Below are positions 28,181-38,375 of a stretch of 64,000 nucleotides of DNA, piece after piece (within the stretch, counting starts at the first letter, position 1; every line of letters begins with the position of its first letter). Below the pieces are notes generated by a model. The model saw nothing but the letters and a program-made list of their open reading frames with translations, did no database searches and was not told the origin of the DNA. A program made the translations under genes and the position numbers. Origin of the DNA: an uncultured Microbacterium sp. (lineage in GTDB: Bacteria > Actinomycetota > Actinomycetes > Actinomycetales > Microbacteriaceae); NCBI RefSeq assembly GCF_947488465.1, contig NZ_CANKZA010000005.1, positions 206,979 through 270,978 on the forward strand, given 5' to 3'.

Positions 28181-28696
28181 TCAGAGGGTCCGGGTCATGA
28201 AGGTCGAGTTCGGATCGGGGAGGTACCGGCCGAAGGGCTCGCATTCGGCGAATCCCTCGCTCGCGTACAGCGCCCGGGCGGGGGCGAAGTAATCCTCGGA
28301 CCCCGTCTCGAGCCACAGCGTGTGGATCCCGCGGATGCGTGCGCTCTCAAGGATATGACGCAGGATCGCGCGACCCGCCCCCGTGCCGCGGAAGGCGTCG
28401 GCAACCCGCATCGACTTCAGTTCGCCGTTGAGGGGATCGTGCTGGTGGAGTGCGCCGATCCCGACAAGGTCCTCTCCCTGCCATGCTGACCAGACCGTGA
28501 TGTCGGGGCTCGTCAATTCGTCGATCCCCAGCGCGTGCACGCTCTCGGCGGGTGACGTGTCGTACATTCCGGCGAGGTGGATGCCGATGAGCTGCCGTGT
28601 GGCGGCACTCGACAGGTCGTCGATGCGGATGTCCAACGTCACAGCGTCCAGCATGCCGTGACGACGTTTCCCGGGTGTTTCCGCGTCGCGGTTCAT
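28181..28696 (-). CDS. GNAT-family N-acetyltransferase
   Basis: Encodes 171 residues with the GNAT acetyl-CoA signature in SMRVADAFRGTGAGRAIL (RxxGxG/A loop) and following strand IHTLWLETGSEDYFAPARALY. It transfers an acetyl group to an unidentified amine. The ATG at 28696 overlaps the EamA stop as ATGA; an internal ATG at 28654 is a shorter alternative. It converges with ispDF across 13 nt. Confidence 0.87.
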   Translation of the reverse strand: MNRDAETPGKRRHGMLDAVTLDIRIDDLSSAATRQLIGIHLAGMYDTSPAESVHALGIDELTSPDITVWSAWQGEDLVGIGALHQHDPLNGELKSMRVADAFRGTGAGRAILRHILESARIRGIHTLWLETGSEDYFAPARALYASEGFAECEPFGRYLPDPNSTFMTRTL

Positions 28697-29613
28697 GCCT
28701 CGATCGCAAACAGTGCGGGGTCGCGCGCCGAACGTGAGCCCCAAGCCAAGAGAGCGAGCCCGGTTCCGAGGACGATCAGACCGATCACCGCGAGGAGTGA
28801 GAGCTGTTCGCCGAGCACGGTGATCCCCAGGAGCGCCGCCGTCAGCGGCTCACCGAGAGTCAAGGTCGCCGCCGTCGCGGCCGAGAGCCCTTGCAGACCC
28901 CACGTGAACAGGATGTACGCGACGGCAATCGTCGCGACGCCCAACCAGAGAGCCATCACGAGGCCGCGAGGGTCTCCCAGCCAGGTGACATCGACGAACG
29001 GAAGGACCAGGAGACAGAGCGCGGCGGAACTGGCTCCCATGCTGCCGACGACCGTGAATGCATCCCATCCCTCATCCAGCAGACGCCGCTGCACGTTGGC
29101 GATCACCGCGAACGATGCCCCCGCGCCGACGGCTCCGACAATGCCGACAGGGTCGGTACCGCCGCCCGAGGACCCGCCGGCGCCCAGGAGGACGACGCCG
29201 AGGGTCGCGAGCGCCGTCGCCGCCATCCAGACCCGCGAAGGAAGTCGGCGGGTGAGCGCCCATTCGAGCAACCCTGCCAGGACCGGCGCCGAGCCGAGGG
29301 CGATGACGGTGCTCACCGCGACTCCGTTGCGCTCAGTGCCGAGGAAGAAGAGCGGCTGGTACACCGCCAGGCAGAGTCCGGTGAGGAGCATGAGCAGCAC
29401 CGCGCGCGCGGTCAGAGCTGGTCGTGCACCCGTGGGCGTGCGGGCGGGGCGCCGCGCGAGCGCGAAGGCGACGAGTGCGAGCACCGTGCCACCGATCACC
29501 ATTCGCATGACACCGATCGACAGGGGAGTGGTGCCCTCGGGCCCGATCGCTTGCGACGTGCCGGTTGTACCGAACAGGACGGCAGCGGCAAGGACAGCGA
29601 GAACGGAGCGCAC
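28693..29613 (-). CDS. EamA/DMT-family transporter
   Basis: Encodes 306 residues with about ten membrane helices in two five-helix repeats, each with the EamA pattern (AVLFGTTGTSQAIG in the first; FTWGLQGLSAATAATLTLGEP in the second). Family members export amino acids, metabolites or drugs. The GTG at 29613 gives the expected length. It is divergent from cysS by 35 nt and co-translated with the GNAT gene, so the pair could modify and export the same small molecule, though this is speculation. Confidence 0.88.
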   Translation of the reverse strand: MRSVLAVLAAAVLFGTTGTSQAIGPEGTTPLSIGVMRMVIGGTVLALVAFALARRPARTPTGARPALTARAVLLMLLTGLCLAVYQPLFFLGTERNGVAVSTVIALGSAPVLAGLLEWALTRRLPSRVWMAATALATLGVVLLGAGGSSGGGTDPVGIVGAVGAGASFAVIANVQRRLLDEGWDAFTVVGSMGASSAALCLLVLPFVDVTWLGDPRGLVMALWLGVATIAVAYILFTWGLQGLSAATAATLTLGEPLTAALLGITVLGEQLSLLAVIGLIVLGTGLALLAWGSRSARDPALFAIEA

Positions 29614-29648
29614 CTACTAGTTCTACCGTGCGCCGGTAGGCTGGGGCG

Positions 29649-31049
29649 GTGACGGTTCGGCTCTATGACACCCAGGCGCAGGCGCTGAGAGACTTCGCGC
29701 CTCTGAACCCCGCGAACGTCACCATGTATGTCTGTGGCCCGACCGTGCAGTCCGGGCCCGGCATCCACCACTTGCGCGCGGCTCTCGCCTTCGACCTGCT
29801 CCGCCGCTGGCTCGTGCGACGCTACGGCCGGGTCACGTTCGTCCGCAACGTCACGGACATCGACGACAAGGTGCTCCAGAACGCGACCGATACGGAACCG
29901 TGGTGGGCGCTGGCGTATCGGATGGAGCAGGAGTTCTCGCGGGCCTACGCTGCGATCGGAATTCTTCCGCCGACCTATGAGCCCCGCGCGACCGCGTCGA
30001 TTCCCCAGATGATCGAGATGATCGAGCGTCTGATCGCGGCCGGGCACGCGTACCCGGCGGCCGGTGATGTCTACTTCGACGTGCAATCGTGGCCGGCATA
30101 CGGTGCGCTGACGCATCAGTCGATCGACGCGATGGAGCCGGCGCCCGACGCCGATCCTCGGGGAAAACGGGATCCCCGGGACTTCGCGCTGTGGAAGGGT
30201 GCCAAAGCGGACGAACCCGCCGACGCCGTCTGGGAATCGCCCTGGGGAGCGGGCCGCCCCGGCTGGCATATCGAGTGCTCGGCCATGAGCCGGCGGTATC
30301 TCGGTCCCGAGTTCGACATCCACGGGGGTGGCCTGGACCTCCGCTTCCCGCACCACGAGAACGAGCTGGCCCAGTCCACCGCCGCCGGCGACGGTTTTGC
30401 GCGCTACTGGGTGCACAACGGCCTGGTGACCGTGGGCGACCAGAAGATGTCGAAGTCGCTGGGCAATTACCGGCTGGCGGGCAATGTCCTCACCGAACGC
30501 GACCCGCTGGTCATCCGCTACGCACTCGGCGCCGCGCACTATCGCTCGAACCTCGATCTGACCGAGGCGAGCTTCGATGAAGCCGAGGCGGCGCTCGGCC
30601 GCATCCGGACGTTCCAGCAGCGTGCGAAGCGGATGCTCGGTACCGCCGGCTGGCTGACCGCGGCCGATCTGCCGACCGCGTTCTCGGACGCGCTCGACGA
30701 TGATCTCGGGGTGCCGCAGGCGCTCGCCGTCATCCATGAGACCGTACGCGCAGGCAACGCGGCCCTCGATGCCGGCGATCACGCCGGCGCGGCGCAGGCT
30801 TCTGTGCAGGTGGCGCGGATGACCGGCATCCTCGGGATGAACCCCGACGATCCGCAGTGGCGCGCCGCAGAGGGCGGCGCCGACGCTGCGGCTCTCGACC
30901 GTCTCGTGCAGACGATGATCACGCAGCGCCACGACGCGCGCGCCACGAAGGACTGGGCGGGGGCCGATCGCATCCGCGACGCGCTCACCGCGGCAGGAAT
31001 CACTCTGGAGGACACTCCGGACGGAACACATTGGAGTATCGATGGCTAA
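29649..31049 (+). CDS. cysS: Cysteinyl-tRNA synthetase
   Basis: Encodes 466 residues of the class I synthetase. The zinc-binding [15 protein letters not shown] region holds the HIGH-type site, later [10 protein letters not shown] and [10 protein letters not shown] supply further zinc ligands, and QKMSKSLGN is the KMSKS loop. The length and C-terminal helical domain fit CysS rather than the mycothiol ligase MshC. The start is GTG at 29649. Its end overlaps rlmB by 8 nt. The carD-ispDF-cysS-rlmB order matches that in mycobacteria. Confidence 0.95.
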   Translation: MTVRLYDTQAQALRDFAPLNPANVTMYVCGPTVQSGPGIHHLRAALAFDLLRRWLVRRYGRVTFVRNVTDIDDKVLQNATDTEPWWALAYRMEQEFSRAYAAIGILPPTYEPRATASIPQMIEMIERLIAAGHAYPAAGDVYFDVQSWPAYGALTHQSIDAMEPAPDADPRGKRDPRDFALWKGAKADEPADAVWESPWGAGRPGWHIECSAMSRRYLGPEFDIHGGGLDLRFPHHENELAQSTAAGDGFARYWVHNGLVTVGDQKMSKSLGNYRLAGNVLTERDPLVIRYALGAAHYRSNLDLTEASFDEAEAALGRIRTFQQRAKRMLGTAGWLTAADLPTAFSDALDDDLGVPQALAVIHETVRAGNAALDAGDHAGAAQASVQVARMTGILGMNPDDPQWRAAEGGADAAALDRLVQTMITQRHDARATKDWAGADRIRDALTAAGITLEDTPDGTHWSIDG

Positions 31050-32034
31050 GCCAGGACGTCCCGGCGCCGCAAAGGGCGGCAAAGGCCCCACAAAGGGCAC
31101 CGGCGGCAAGAACAAGCGCTCGTTGGAGGGCCGTGGCCCGACGCCGAAGGCCGAAGACCGCGCGTGGCACCCGGCCGGCAAGCGCAAGGCGGCCGCCGAG
31201 CGCTACGCCGCCGCGGGCGGAAAGGGTGCCCCCGGTCAGCGACCGGGTGGCCCGTCGCGCGCGCCGAAGGCGAAGGCGGGCGACGACACCGAGAACGTGA
31301 CCGGGCGGAACTCCGTGCTCGAGGCGCTGCGCGCCAAGATCCCCGCGACGGCGTTCTACATCGCCCAGCGCGTGGAGATGGATGACCGCGTCAAAGAGAT
31401 GCTGTCGATCGCGACGAACCGGGGCATTCCCGTGATGGAGGTCACGCGACCGGAGCTCGACCGGATGGCCGGCTTCGACGGTGTGCACCAGGGCGTCGCG
31501 CTCAAGGTGCCGCCGTATGAGTACGCGCACCCGCAGGACCTGCTCGAGGAGATCATCGACCGCGGGGCGACGCCGTTGCTGGTGGCGCTGGACGGGATCA
31601 CGGACCCCCGCAACCTCGGCGCCATCATCCGCTCGACGGCTGCGTTCGGCGGCCAGGGCCTGATCATTCCCCAGCGCCGATCGGCCGGAGTCAACTCGGC
31701 AGCGTGGAAGACGAGCGCCGGCGCCGCCGCGCGCGTGCCGGTGGCGATGGCGTCGAACCTGACGACGACCCTCAAGGAGTTCAAGAAGCAGGGCGTGTTC
31801 GTGCTCGGTCTCGACGGCGGCGGCGACGTGTCGCTGCCCGCGCTCGAGCTCGCCGATCGTCCCGTGCTCATCGTCGTCGGTTCCGAGGGCAAGGGACTCT
31901 CGCGCCTGGTCACCGAGACGTGCGATCAGATCGTCTCGATTCCGATCTCCGCGGCCACCGAGTCGCTCAACGCCGGCATCGCGGCATCCGTCGCGCTCTA
32001 CCAGGTCGCAACGATCCGCGCCGCGGCCGAATAG
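31042..32034 (+). CDS. rlmB: 23S rRNA (guanosine-2'-O-)-methyltransferase RlmB
   Basis: Encodes 330 residues. A Lys/Gly-rich disordered N-terminus (about 1-80) precedes a substrate-binding domain starting GRNSVLEALRAKIPA and a SpoU-type knotted methyltransferase domain with DGITDPRNLGAIIRSTAAFG, GSEGKGLSR and IPISAATESLNAGIAASVAL. It methylates G2251 of 23S rRNA in E. coli numbering. The start overlaps cysS by 8 nt. The basic N-terminal extension is typical of actinobacterial orthologues. Confidence 0.93.
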   Translation: MAKPGRPGAAKGGKGPTKGTGGKNKRSLEGRGPTPKAEDRAWHPAGKRKAAAERYAAAGGKGAPGQRPGGPSRAPKAKAGDDTENVTGRNSVLEALRAKIPATAFYIAQRVEMDDRVKEMLSIATNRGIPVMEVTRPELDRMAGFDGVHQGVALKVPPYEYAHPQDLLEEIIDRGATPLLVALDGITDPRNLGAIIRSTAAFGGQGLIIPQRRSAGVNSAAWKTSAGAAARVPVAMASNLTTTLKEFKKQGVFVLGLDGGGDVSLPALELADRPVLIVVGSEGKGLSRLVTETCDQIVSIPISAATESLNAGIAASVALYQVATIRAAAE

Positions 32035-32098
32035 TCGGGAATATCCGGTGAGGTCCCACGGCTGGACCTGAGGACACTACCGTCCGAAGGGAAACCCC

Positions 32099-32737
32099 AT
32101 GGCACTCATCGCCGTTCTCGGTGGCACCGGCTACGCCGGCCGCCACATCGTCGCCGAAGCCGCCCAGCGCGGTCACACGGTCGTCTCGATCGCCCGATCG
32201 GTGCCGGGAGAGCGCGTCCCGGGTGCCAGCTACATCGAGGGCACGCTCCTGGATGTCCCCGGGCTCGTCGCGCAGCTGACCGGTGTCGATGTCGTCATCA
32301 GTGCTGTCTCGCCCCGCGGCGAGATGGCCGGACTCGTCCGGCCCAACCTCGAAGCCCTGGCGGCGGCGCTGCCGGACTCGGTGCGCATCGGTGTCATCGG
32401 CGGTGCCGGGGGCAGCCTCGTCGCACCGGGCGGGCCCCGGGTGATCGACAGCGGTTTCCCCGAGGAGTTCAAGGACGAAGCGTTCGAGCTGATCGGTGTG
32501 CTCGAGGATCTGCAGGCACAGCAGGCGGACCGCGACTGGTTCTTCGTGCACCCGGCGGGCGGGTTCGGCGCCTTCGCGCCGGGGGAACGCACCGGCCACT
32601 ACCGCACGGGCGGGGATGTCTTGGTGACGGACGCCGAGGGCGTCTCGTACATCTCGGGTGAAGACCTTGCGGTGGCCGTCGTCGACGAGATCGAGAACCC
32701 GCAGCACACACGCCAGCGCTTCACCGTCGGCTACTGA
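32099..32737 (+). CDS. NAD(P)-binding Rossmann-fold protein (NmrA/SDR-like)
   Basis: Encodes 212 residues with the GGTGYAG nucleotide-binding loop at residues 8-14 and a typical five-stranded Rossmann order. No SDR catalytic YxxxK is seen, so it may be an atypical SDR like BLVRB or NmrA types, acting as a reductase or redox sensor. The ribosome-binding site GAAGGG precedes the ATG. It is transcribed with but separated by 64 nt from rlmB. Confidence 0.83.
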   Translation: MALIAVLGGTGYAGRHIVAEAAQRGHTVVSIARSVPGERVPGASYIEGTLLDVPGLVAQLTGVDVVISAVSPRGEMAGLVRPNLEALAAALPDSVRIGVIGGAGGSLVAPGGPRVIDSGFPEEFKDEAFELIGVLEDLQAQQADRDWFFVHPAGGFGAFAPGERTGHYRTGGDVLVTDAEGVSYISGEDLAVAVVDEIENPQHTRQRFTVGY

Positions 32738-32752
32738 GCGGCACTGGCGCGG

Positions 32753-34066
32753 CTAGACCAGGTCGCGCCAGTCCACCGTGCCCGTGTCGGTGGGCACATC
32801 CTCGTCCGGCGTGTCATCGGCGATGACCGGGATGGCCACCGTCTCGGTCGGGGGACCCATCAGGGTCGCCTCATCGCGGCGATGACGGAGCACATTGGCG
32901 ACGTAGGACGAGAGCACTTCGGCGATCGGCACGGACCGGCCTCGCGCCTGCGACATGTACCAGCGGTGCTCCAGAACCTGGTGGAACACTTCGGCCGGCT
33001 CGAGCTTCGCGCGCAGATCCCACGGGATCGCTTTCACCACGGGCTCGAAAACGCGGGTCAACCACTCGTGGGCGACCATTTCCTCGTCGGTTCCGAGGCG
33101 CGAGATGCGGGCGCTGAACTCGTCCATGTCGTTGAGGAGTCGGCGGGCCTGATTCTCTTCGACGTCGAGGCCCGTGAGGCGAAGCAGACGCCGCTGATGG
33201 TGTCCGGCGTCGACGACCTTCGGCTGAATGGAGACGCGCGTGCCGTCCGGGGTCGTCTCGATCGACATCTCCCCGATGTCGAAACCGAGGGAGTTCAGCT
33301 GCTGGACGCGCTCGGTGATGTGCCAGGCCTCGTCGGCGGCGAAGGTCTCGCGGCCGGTGAGAGCGCCCCACAGGGAGTGGTACGAGGCCATGATGCCGTC
33401 GGCGATCGCCACAGCATCCACTCCGCCTTCGAGGCGTCCGCCGGCTTCGAGGTCCATGATCTCACCGGCGATGTTCGTGCGGGCGACATCGAGGTCGTGC
33501 TCCCGCTGACCGCGGGTGAGGCCGCCCTCGTGCAGTTCACCGGTCTCGGCGTCGACGAGATACGCGGCGAACGCCCCGGCATCCCGTCGGAACAGCGTGT
33601 TGGACAGCGACACGTCGCCCCAAAAGAATCCGACGGTGTGCAGGCGCACGAGGAGCACGGCGAGGGCGTCGACGAGGCGGCCGGCGGTATCGGGACGGAG
33701 AGTCTGGGTGAACAGGGCGCGGTAGGGGAGCGAGAACTTCAGGTGCGCCGTCACGAGCGCCGCCGGCAGCGGTTCGCCCTTGGGTGTGCGGCGCCCGTCG
33801 ATGACAGCGACGCGGCTGACGCAGGGGACATCGAGACGTGCGAGCGAGCCGAGCATCTCGTACTCGCGGCGGGCCATCTCGCCGGTGGTCTCCTTGACCG
33901 CGACGACCCTGCCGGAGAGGTTCGCGAACCGCACGAGGTGGCGAGAGAGCCCCTTCGGCAACGACACGATGGTGTCGCTGCCCCACTCGCCCAGCGGCGT
34001 TTTCCACGGGAGTTCCAGGAGCCCGGCGTCGATGCTGCTCGCCGTGATCGTCAGGGAGTTCACCAC
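32753..34066 (-). CDS. DUF4032 domain protein with kinase-like N-terminus
   Basis: Encodes 437 residues. The N-terminal half resembles an LPS-kinase/RIO-type fold: a Gly-rich start, a VVAVKETT lysine, and FWGDVSLSNTLFRRD with the HxD-like DVSLSN and a later LVDAETGEL metal-binding stretch. The C-terminal part is the DUF4032 domain (VDAGHHQRRLLRLTGLDVEENQARRLLNDMDEF). The start is GTG 34066 with a GAAAGG site; the next GTG is also in frame. It may phosphorylate an unknown target. It converges with the NAD(P)-binding gene. Confidence 0.82.
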   Translation of the reverse strand: MVNSLTITASSIDAGLLELPWKTPLGEWGSDTIVSLPKGLSRHLVRFANLSGRVVAVKETTGEMARREYEMLGSLARLDVPCVSRVAVIDGRRTPKGEPLPAALVTAHLKFSLPYRALFTQTLRPDTAGRLVDALAVLLVRLHTVGFFWGDVSLSNTLFRRDAGAFAAYLVDAETGELHEGGLTRGQREHDLDVARTNIAGEIMDLEAGGRLEGGVDAVAIADGIMASYHSLWGALTGRETFAADEAWHITERVQQLNSLGFDIGEMSIETTPDGTRVSIQPKVVDAGHHQRRLLRLTGLDVEENQARRLLNDMDEFSARISRLGTDEEMVAHEWLTRVFEPVVKAIPWDLRAKLEPAEVFHQVLEHRWYMSQARGRSVPIAEVLSSYVANVLRHRRDEATLMGPPTETVAIPVIADDTPDEDVPTDTGTVDWRDLV

Positions 34067-34090
34067 CGGAAAGCCTTTCGTCCGTTCATG

Positions 34091-34133
34091 CGCAACGGCG
34101 CGGGGGGCCCGAAGACCCGCCCGCGCCGTTGCG
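34091..34133. terminator. Terminator hairpin downstream of the ugpC/msiK gene
   Basis: A 14-bp perfect stem (34091-34104 with 34120-34133) encloses a 15-nt loop between the ugpC stop and the downstream DUF4032 start on the minus strand. Confidence 0.75.
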
Positions 34134-34148
34134 TCGTGAGATATCCGA

Positions 34149-35246
<1,098 letters not shown>

Positions 35247-35488
35247 GTTTTCTTCTCCTTCACCGGCAGGTACGTGCCGGACGATCCGTAGTGAATGGAA
35301 TGAGCGGGGGCTTGACCCGCACGCCCACCATTGGGCGCACCTCCATTATCGCATGAGCGGGCCTCCATCCGCGTTTCGGTGTCTGGGTTCTCTCAGGGTG
35401 GCTGGTTAGCATCGTCACAGTGCCACGCCCGGGTGGCTACCCATCGGACTGCGATCACGCGTCCGCCCTGCTCTTTCCAGAAGGTTCC

Positions 35489-36436
35489 ATGTCCAGCGAC
35501 GACAATTCGAGTGCACCCGCATCCCGCAGCAGCCGTGAGGCTGTGCGCGAGAAGGCGCTGCAGGTGCAGGCCCAGCAGTCGCGGGCCCGCGTGCTCCGCC
35601 GCTCCGCGCTCATCGCGGGTCTCGTCGCTGCTGTCGCCGTCGTCGCCGTCGTCGTGATGTGGGCCATCGGTTCGACGGCGGGCCGCCCCCAGTTGTCGCC
35701 CGCGAACACGACCGCCGACGGCTTCGTGATCACCGACGTCAGCGGGCTCGCGCCCGCGCAGGCCGAGATGACCGACCCCGGAGCCGCCACTCCGGATGCG
35801 ACGACCGAGGGTGAAGCGAACCCCACGCCCACGGCGACCGACGCTCCTGCTGCCGTCGACATTCAGGTGTATGTCGATTACCTCTCGCCGGGCGCGCGCG
35901 AGTGGCAGCTCGCCAACTCGGCTCAACTCGCCTCGTGGGTCGGCGAGGGTGCGGTGGCGCTCCGGTACCACCCGGTGTCGATGATGACGGCGAAGTCCAA
36001 CGGCACGAAATATTCCCTGCGTGCGGCCGGCGCTGCCGCGTGCGTCGCGACCTACGAGCCCGCAACCTTCTTCAAGTTCCATACGGCCCTACTCACCCAG
36101 CAGCCCGAGGTCGATTCGGACGGGATCTCCGACGACAAGTTGGCGGACCTGGCCATCGCCTCCGGCGCCGAAGATCCGAAGCAGATCCGCGCGTGCGTGC
36201 AGGACGGCGCCTTCACGACCTGGGTGAAGTCGGCGACCGAGCGGGCCGTCGGCGGGATCAGCGGCACGAACCTCGCGCTCACCGGAACGCCCATGGTCAT
36301 CGTCAACGGGCAGCAGTATGTGGGCGACCTGACGGATGCCGCCGAATTCGCTCAGTTCGTTCTCACGAGTGCGAGCGGCGCCTACCAGAAGTCCCAGACT
36401 GCCACTCCGACGGCAACGCCGAGCCCGACCCCGTGA
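35489..36436 (+). CDS. Membrane-anchored DsbA-fold protein lacking the CXXC site
   Basis: Encodes 315 residues: a cytoplasmic basic N-terminus, one membrane helix (about 41-62), a Thr/Ala/Pro-rich linker, and an extracytoplasmic thioredoxin-like domain. Family members read DYLCPYC at the active site; here the stretch is YLSPGARE, so both catalytic cysteines are replaced by Ser and Ala. The cis-proline loop GTPMVIVNG remains, and two other cysteines lie in the helical insert. It is probably a redox-inactive binding or chaperone protein. A Thr/Pro-rich C-terminal tail follows. The ATG at 35489 has a moderate ribosome-binding site. Confidence 0.83.
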   Translation: MSSDDNSSAPASRSSREAVREKALQVQAQQSRARVLRRSALIAGLVAAVAVVAVVVMWAIGSTAGRPQLSPANTTADGFVITDVSGLAPAQAEMTDPGAATPDATTEGEANPTPTATDAPAAVDIQVYVDYLSPGAREWQLANSAQLASWVGEGAVALRYHPVSMMTAKSNGTKYSLRAAGAAACVATYEPATFFKFHTALLTQQPEVDSDGISDDKLADLAIASGAEDPKQIRACVQDGAFTTWVKSATERAVGGISGTNLALTGTPMVIVNGQQYVGDLTDAAEFAQFVLTSASGAYQKSQTATPTATPSPTP

Positions 36437-36469
36437 TCCTGGGGTCCGCCCGATAGACTGGGTCACCTT

Positions 36470-36542
36470 GCCGGCTTGGCGCAATTGGTAGCGCACCTGT
36501 CTTGTAAACAGGGGGTTGCAGGTTCAAGTCCTGTAGCCGGCA
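36470..36542 (+). tRNA. tRNA-Thr (anticodon TGT)
   Basis: A 73-nt cloverleaf runs from GCCGGCT to AGCCGGC with discriminator A36542. The 7-bp acceptor stem is perfect, the anticodon stem is CCTGT/ACAGG, and the loop CTTGTAA gives anticodon TGT at 36503-36505 (reads ACA). The T-arm GCAGG-TTCAAGT-CCTGT is canonical. CCA is not encoded. Its 3' half is the attachment site of the following island. Confidence 0.97.
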
Positions 36543-36548
36543 CCGTTT
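36504..36548 (+). repeat. Attachment site at the tRNA-Thr 3' end (left boundary of the island)
   Basis: Forty-five bases from inside the anticodon loop to just past the tRNA are repeated exactly at 51753-51797. Tyrosine recombinases integrate in this way and regenerate an intact tRNA on one side. The identity stops at 36549 versus 51798. Confidence 0.9.
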
Positions 36549-36761
36549 TCACGAAGCTCTGACCACCTGATTTCCGCGGAATTGCAGAGGTGGATCGTGG
36601 ATCAGTTCTTGTTTCGGATTTCCCGGAGTGCGCGCCGAGGTGTCGAATGGGTGCCGAATGAGGGTCCCGCGGCGCCTTATACGAGCTCGCTGGTGCACAC
36701 CTCGCCGCCCCTCGCCGTTGGCGACCATAGACACCGGTCGAACACCGTGCATGTGGTGTCC

Positions 36762-36980
36762 ATGAGCGATTCGAACACTGGCATTGACCCTTTTGAGATG
36801 TGGGACGAGGTGGAGTTCTCCAAACGGACGGGCTACCACGTTCGCAAGATCCAGCGCTGGCGCAAGGACGGGGGAGGCCCACCCTTCATTCTCGAGGGAA
36901 AGAAGCCGCGATATCGGGCGGTCTCCGTCTTGCGCTGGCTTGAAGCATGCGAGCAGTCCGCCGATCGGATGGCCAGCTGA
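36762..36980 (+). CDS. Excisionase-like helix-turn-helix protein
   Basis: Encodes 72 residues with a winged-helix excisionase/AlpA-type pattern: VEFSKRTGYHVRKIQRWRKDGGGPPFI, then the wing and YRAVSVLRWLEACE. Such proteins bend attachment-site DNA to favour excision or act as small regulators. It sits 214 nt from the tRNA attachment site and shares one base with the integrase fragment start (TGATG), the usual xis-int order. The ATG at 36762 fits family length; upstream codons of this frame are unlike the family. Confidence 0.75.
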   Translation: MSDSNTGIDPFEMWDEVEFSKRTGYHVRKIQRWRKDGGGPPFILEGKKPRYRAVSVLRWLEACEQSADRMAS

Positions 36981-37341
36981 TGTCGCCGACGCGAATCAAG
37001 CCGGGAGCGATCGGACGGATCGACTGGGACTATGAGCGCACTCCGGGGAAGATCCGCGGGGTCGCCCGCACGCGTGATGGTGCCGACAGGCCGAAGCGCG
37101 TCGTCGCCGTGCGCGATACCCGCGTAGAAGTAGAGGCCGAGCTCAGGATGAAGGCCGCGTCGCTCGTCTACCTCGGGGACGTGTGGTCGCGATCGACCAC
37201 GCTGGAGGAAGCAATTGAGCGATGGATCGCGACTCTGAGTGACGCGGATGAAGGGAATGCGCAGAAGCCGCAGTCAGCCGAAACATATGCACGCACCGCG
37301 CGAGGCGTGATCGTCCCGCGCATCGGAGCGTTGTGTCTCGG
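36980..37341 (+). pseudogene. Phage-type integrase, N-terminal fragment
   Basis: The frame opens at ATG 36980 and encodes about 120 residues: a beta-rich arm-binding-like segment (IGRIDWDYERTPGKIRGVARTRD), then the SAM-like core-binding domain with TTLEEAIERWIATL and ETYARTARGVIVPRIGALCLG. Similarity to tyrosine integrases stops there; the catalytic domain with the R-H-R-Y residues is missing, and the frame continues into unrelated sequence. It would not be active. The cut lies near 37341, just where the next fragment's similarity begins. Confidence 0.75.
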
Positions 37342-37893
37342 GACCGATTCAGCTATGACCTGCAGAGTCCAGGGAACCTCCTTATCGAGATCGGCGACAA
37401 CGGAGGAGCCCTCTTCCTCGACGACGACAACGTGGTGGGCGGTGCATATGCGCCGTGGGCCGTCGACGCCGCCGGCGTCGAAGTTCCCACGCACTACGTC
37501 GTCGAGGACGGTGCGCTGGTGCAAGTCGTCGACCACATTGGAGGAGGCTTCACCTATCCGATCATCGCCGACCCCACCTACTACGGTGAGTCGCTGATCA
37601 GTTCGGTCGTGACCCGCAATCCGGCCGCGGGGCGCGAGCTCTCGGTTCACACCTCGACCTGGTGGAAGACGACGGCAACGTTCGGGGGCACGGTCATATC
37701 AATCACGGTGCGCAACCAGGTGACCGATGAGTTCGCCCGGATCACCCCTTCGCCCTGGGACACCACGGGAGCTCGTCAGCAGGTCTCGTGCCACGCGTAC
37801 TACGCCACGTTGAAGGATCCCTGGAACATCGAGCTGTGGCGACCTACTGTAGGGGAAGCCGCGACAGTCGCAGCGGCTTGTAACCCGTCATGA
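37342..37893 (+). pseudogene. DUF2599-like secreted protein, 5'-truncated
   Basis: About 180 residues remain of a secreted actinobacterial protein. YAPWAVDAAGVEVPTHYVV and FTYPIIADPTYYG resemble the middle region of such proteins, and the end (CHAYYATLKDPWNIELWRP, then VAAACNPS) matches the DUF2599 C-terminus. The signal peptide and N-terminal part are absent, replaced by the integrase fragment in another frame. A TTG at 37333 could open a short frame, but without a signal peptide export is unlikely. A small membrane-protein gene follows after 12 nt. Confidence 0.65.
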
Positions 37894-37905
37894 GGAAGGC
37901 TCGAA

Positions 37906-38154
37906 ATGAGTAACAAACTCGGAGTGGCCGGGGGGACCGTGCTCATACTGATCGGCCTATTCCTGCTCGTGATGGTGCAATTCAACCTAAGCGCTCAAAT
38001 GGATCGAGTCGACCGTGAAGGGATCGGAGGCAACATGTTCGCGCCGGACGTGCTCCCGCTCGGCGTTCTGGGCCTCTTGACCATTGCCATCGGCGTAGTG
38101 GTCCTGATCTACACGCACCGCCGGGAACAGCGACTGGCCGCTTCGGACGGCTGA
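37906..38154 (+). CDS. Small two-helix membrane protein
   Basis: Encodes 82 residues with two membrane helices (about 7-27 and 47-69) separated by an acidic/Gly-rich loop, and a basic C-terminus (YTHRREQR). An AGGAAGG site precedes the ATG at 37906. It directly follows the DUF2599-like fragment and was probably co-transcribed with the intact form. No family recognised; it could be an associated immunity or anchoring protein. Confidence 0.6.
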   Translation: MSNKLGVAGGTVLILIGLFLLVMVQFNLSAQMDRVDREGIGGNMFAPDVLPLGVLGLLTIAIGVVVLIYTHRREQRLAASDG

Positions 38155-38218
38155 GCATCACAAGCACACCCTCGCCGACGTAGCCCCCTGGGCGCCGTCT
38201 GGAGGGTTGGTACGCGTA

Positions 38219-38269
38219 GACCTCCGGTCGTGGCGCGACGCTCAAGCGTACGCCACGGTGCCGGAGGTC
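38219..38269. repeat. Long imperfect inverted repeat, possible terminator
   Basis: Nine-base arms (38219-38227 and 38261-38269) flank an inner six-base pair of arms (38230-38235 and 38251-38256). It lies 64 nt after the small membrane-protein gene and could end its transcript. Confidence 0.4.
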
Positions 38270-38375
38270 TCTGCGTTGCAGGGGAGCGGATCTCAGGCGG
38301 TCAGACGCCGGGCGGCTACTCCTACATCCTCGGTGTTTCGACCGCGACCTTGCGTCGGCCGAGGCGAGAGCAGCG

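Noticed and set aside
29649..31049. Mycothiol ligase MshC instead of CysS
   Set aside because: Length, the KMSKS loop, the complete C-terminal region and the place beside rlmB fit cysteinyl-tRNA synthetase.
36549..36761. Coding extension upstream of the excisionase-like gene
   Set aside because: The frame is open but lacks family similarity and overlaps the attachment region; the stretch more likely holds the promoter.
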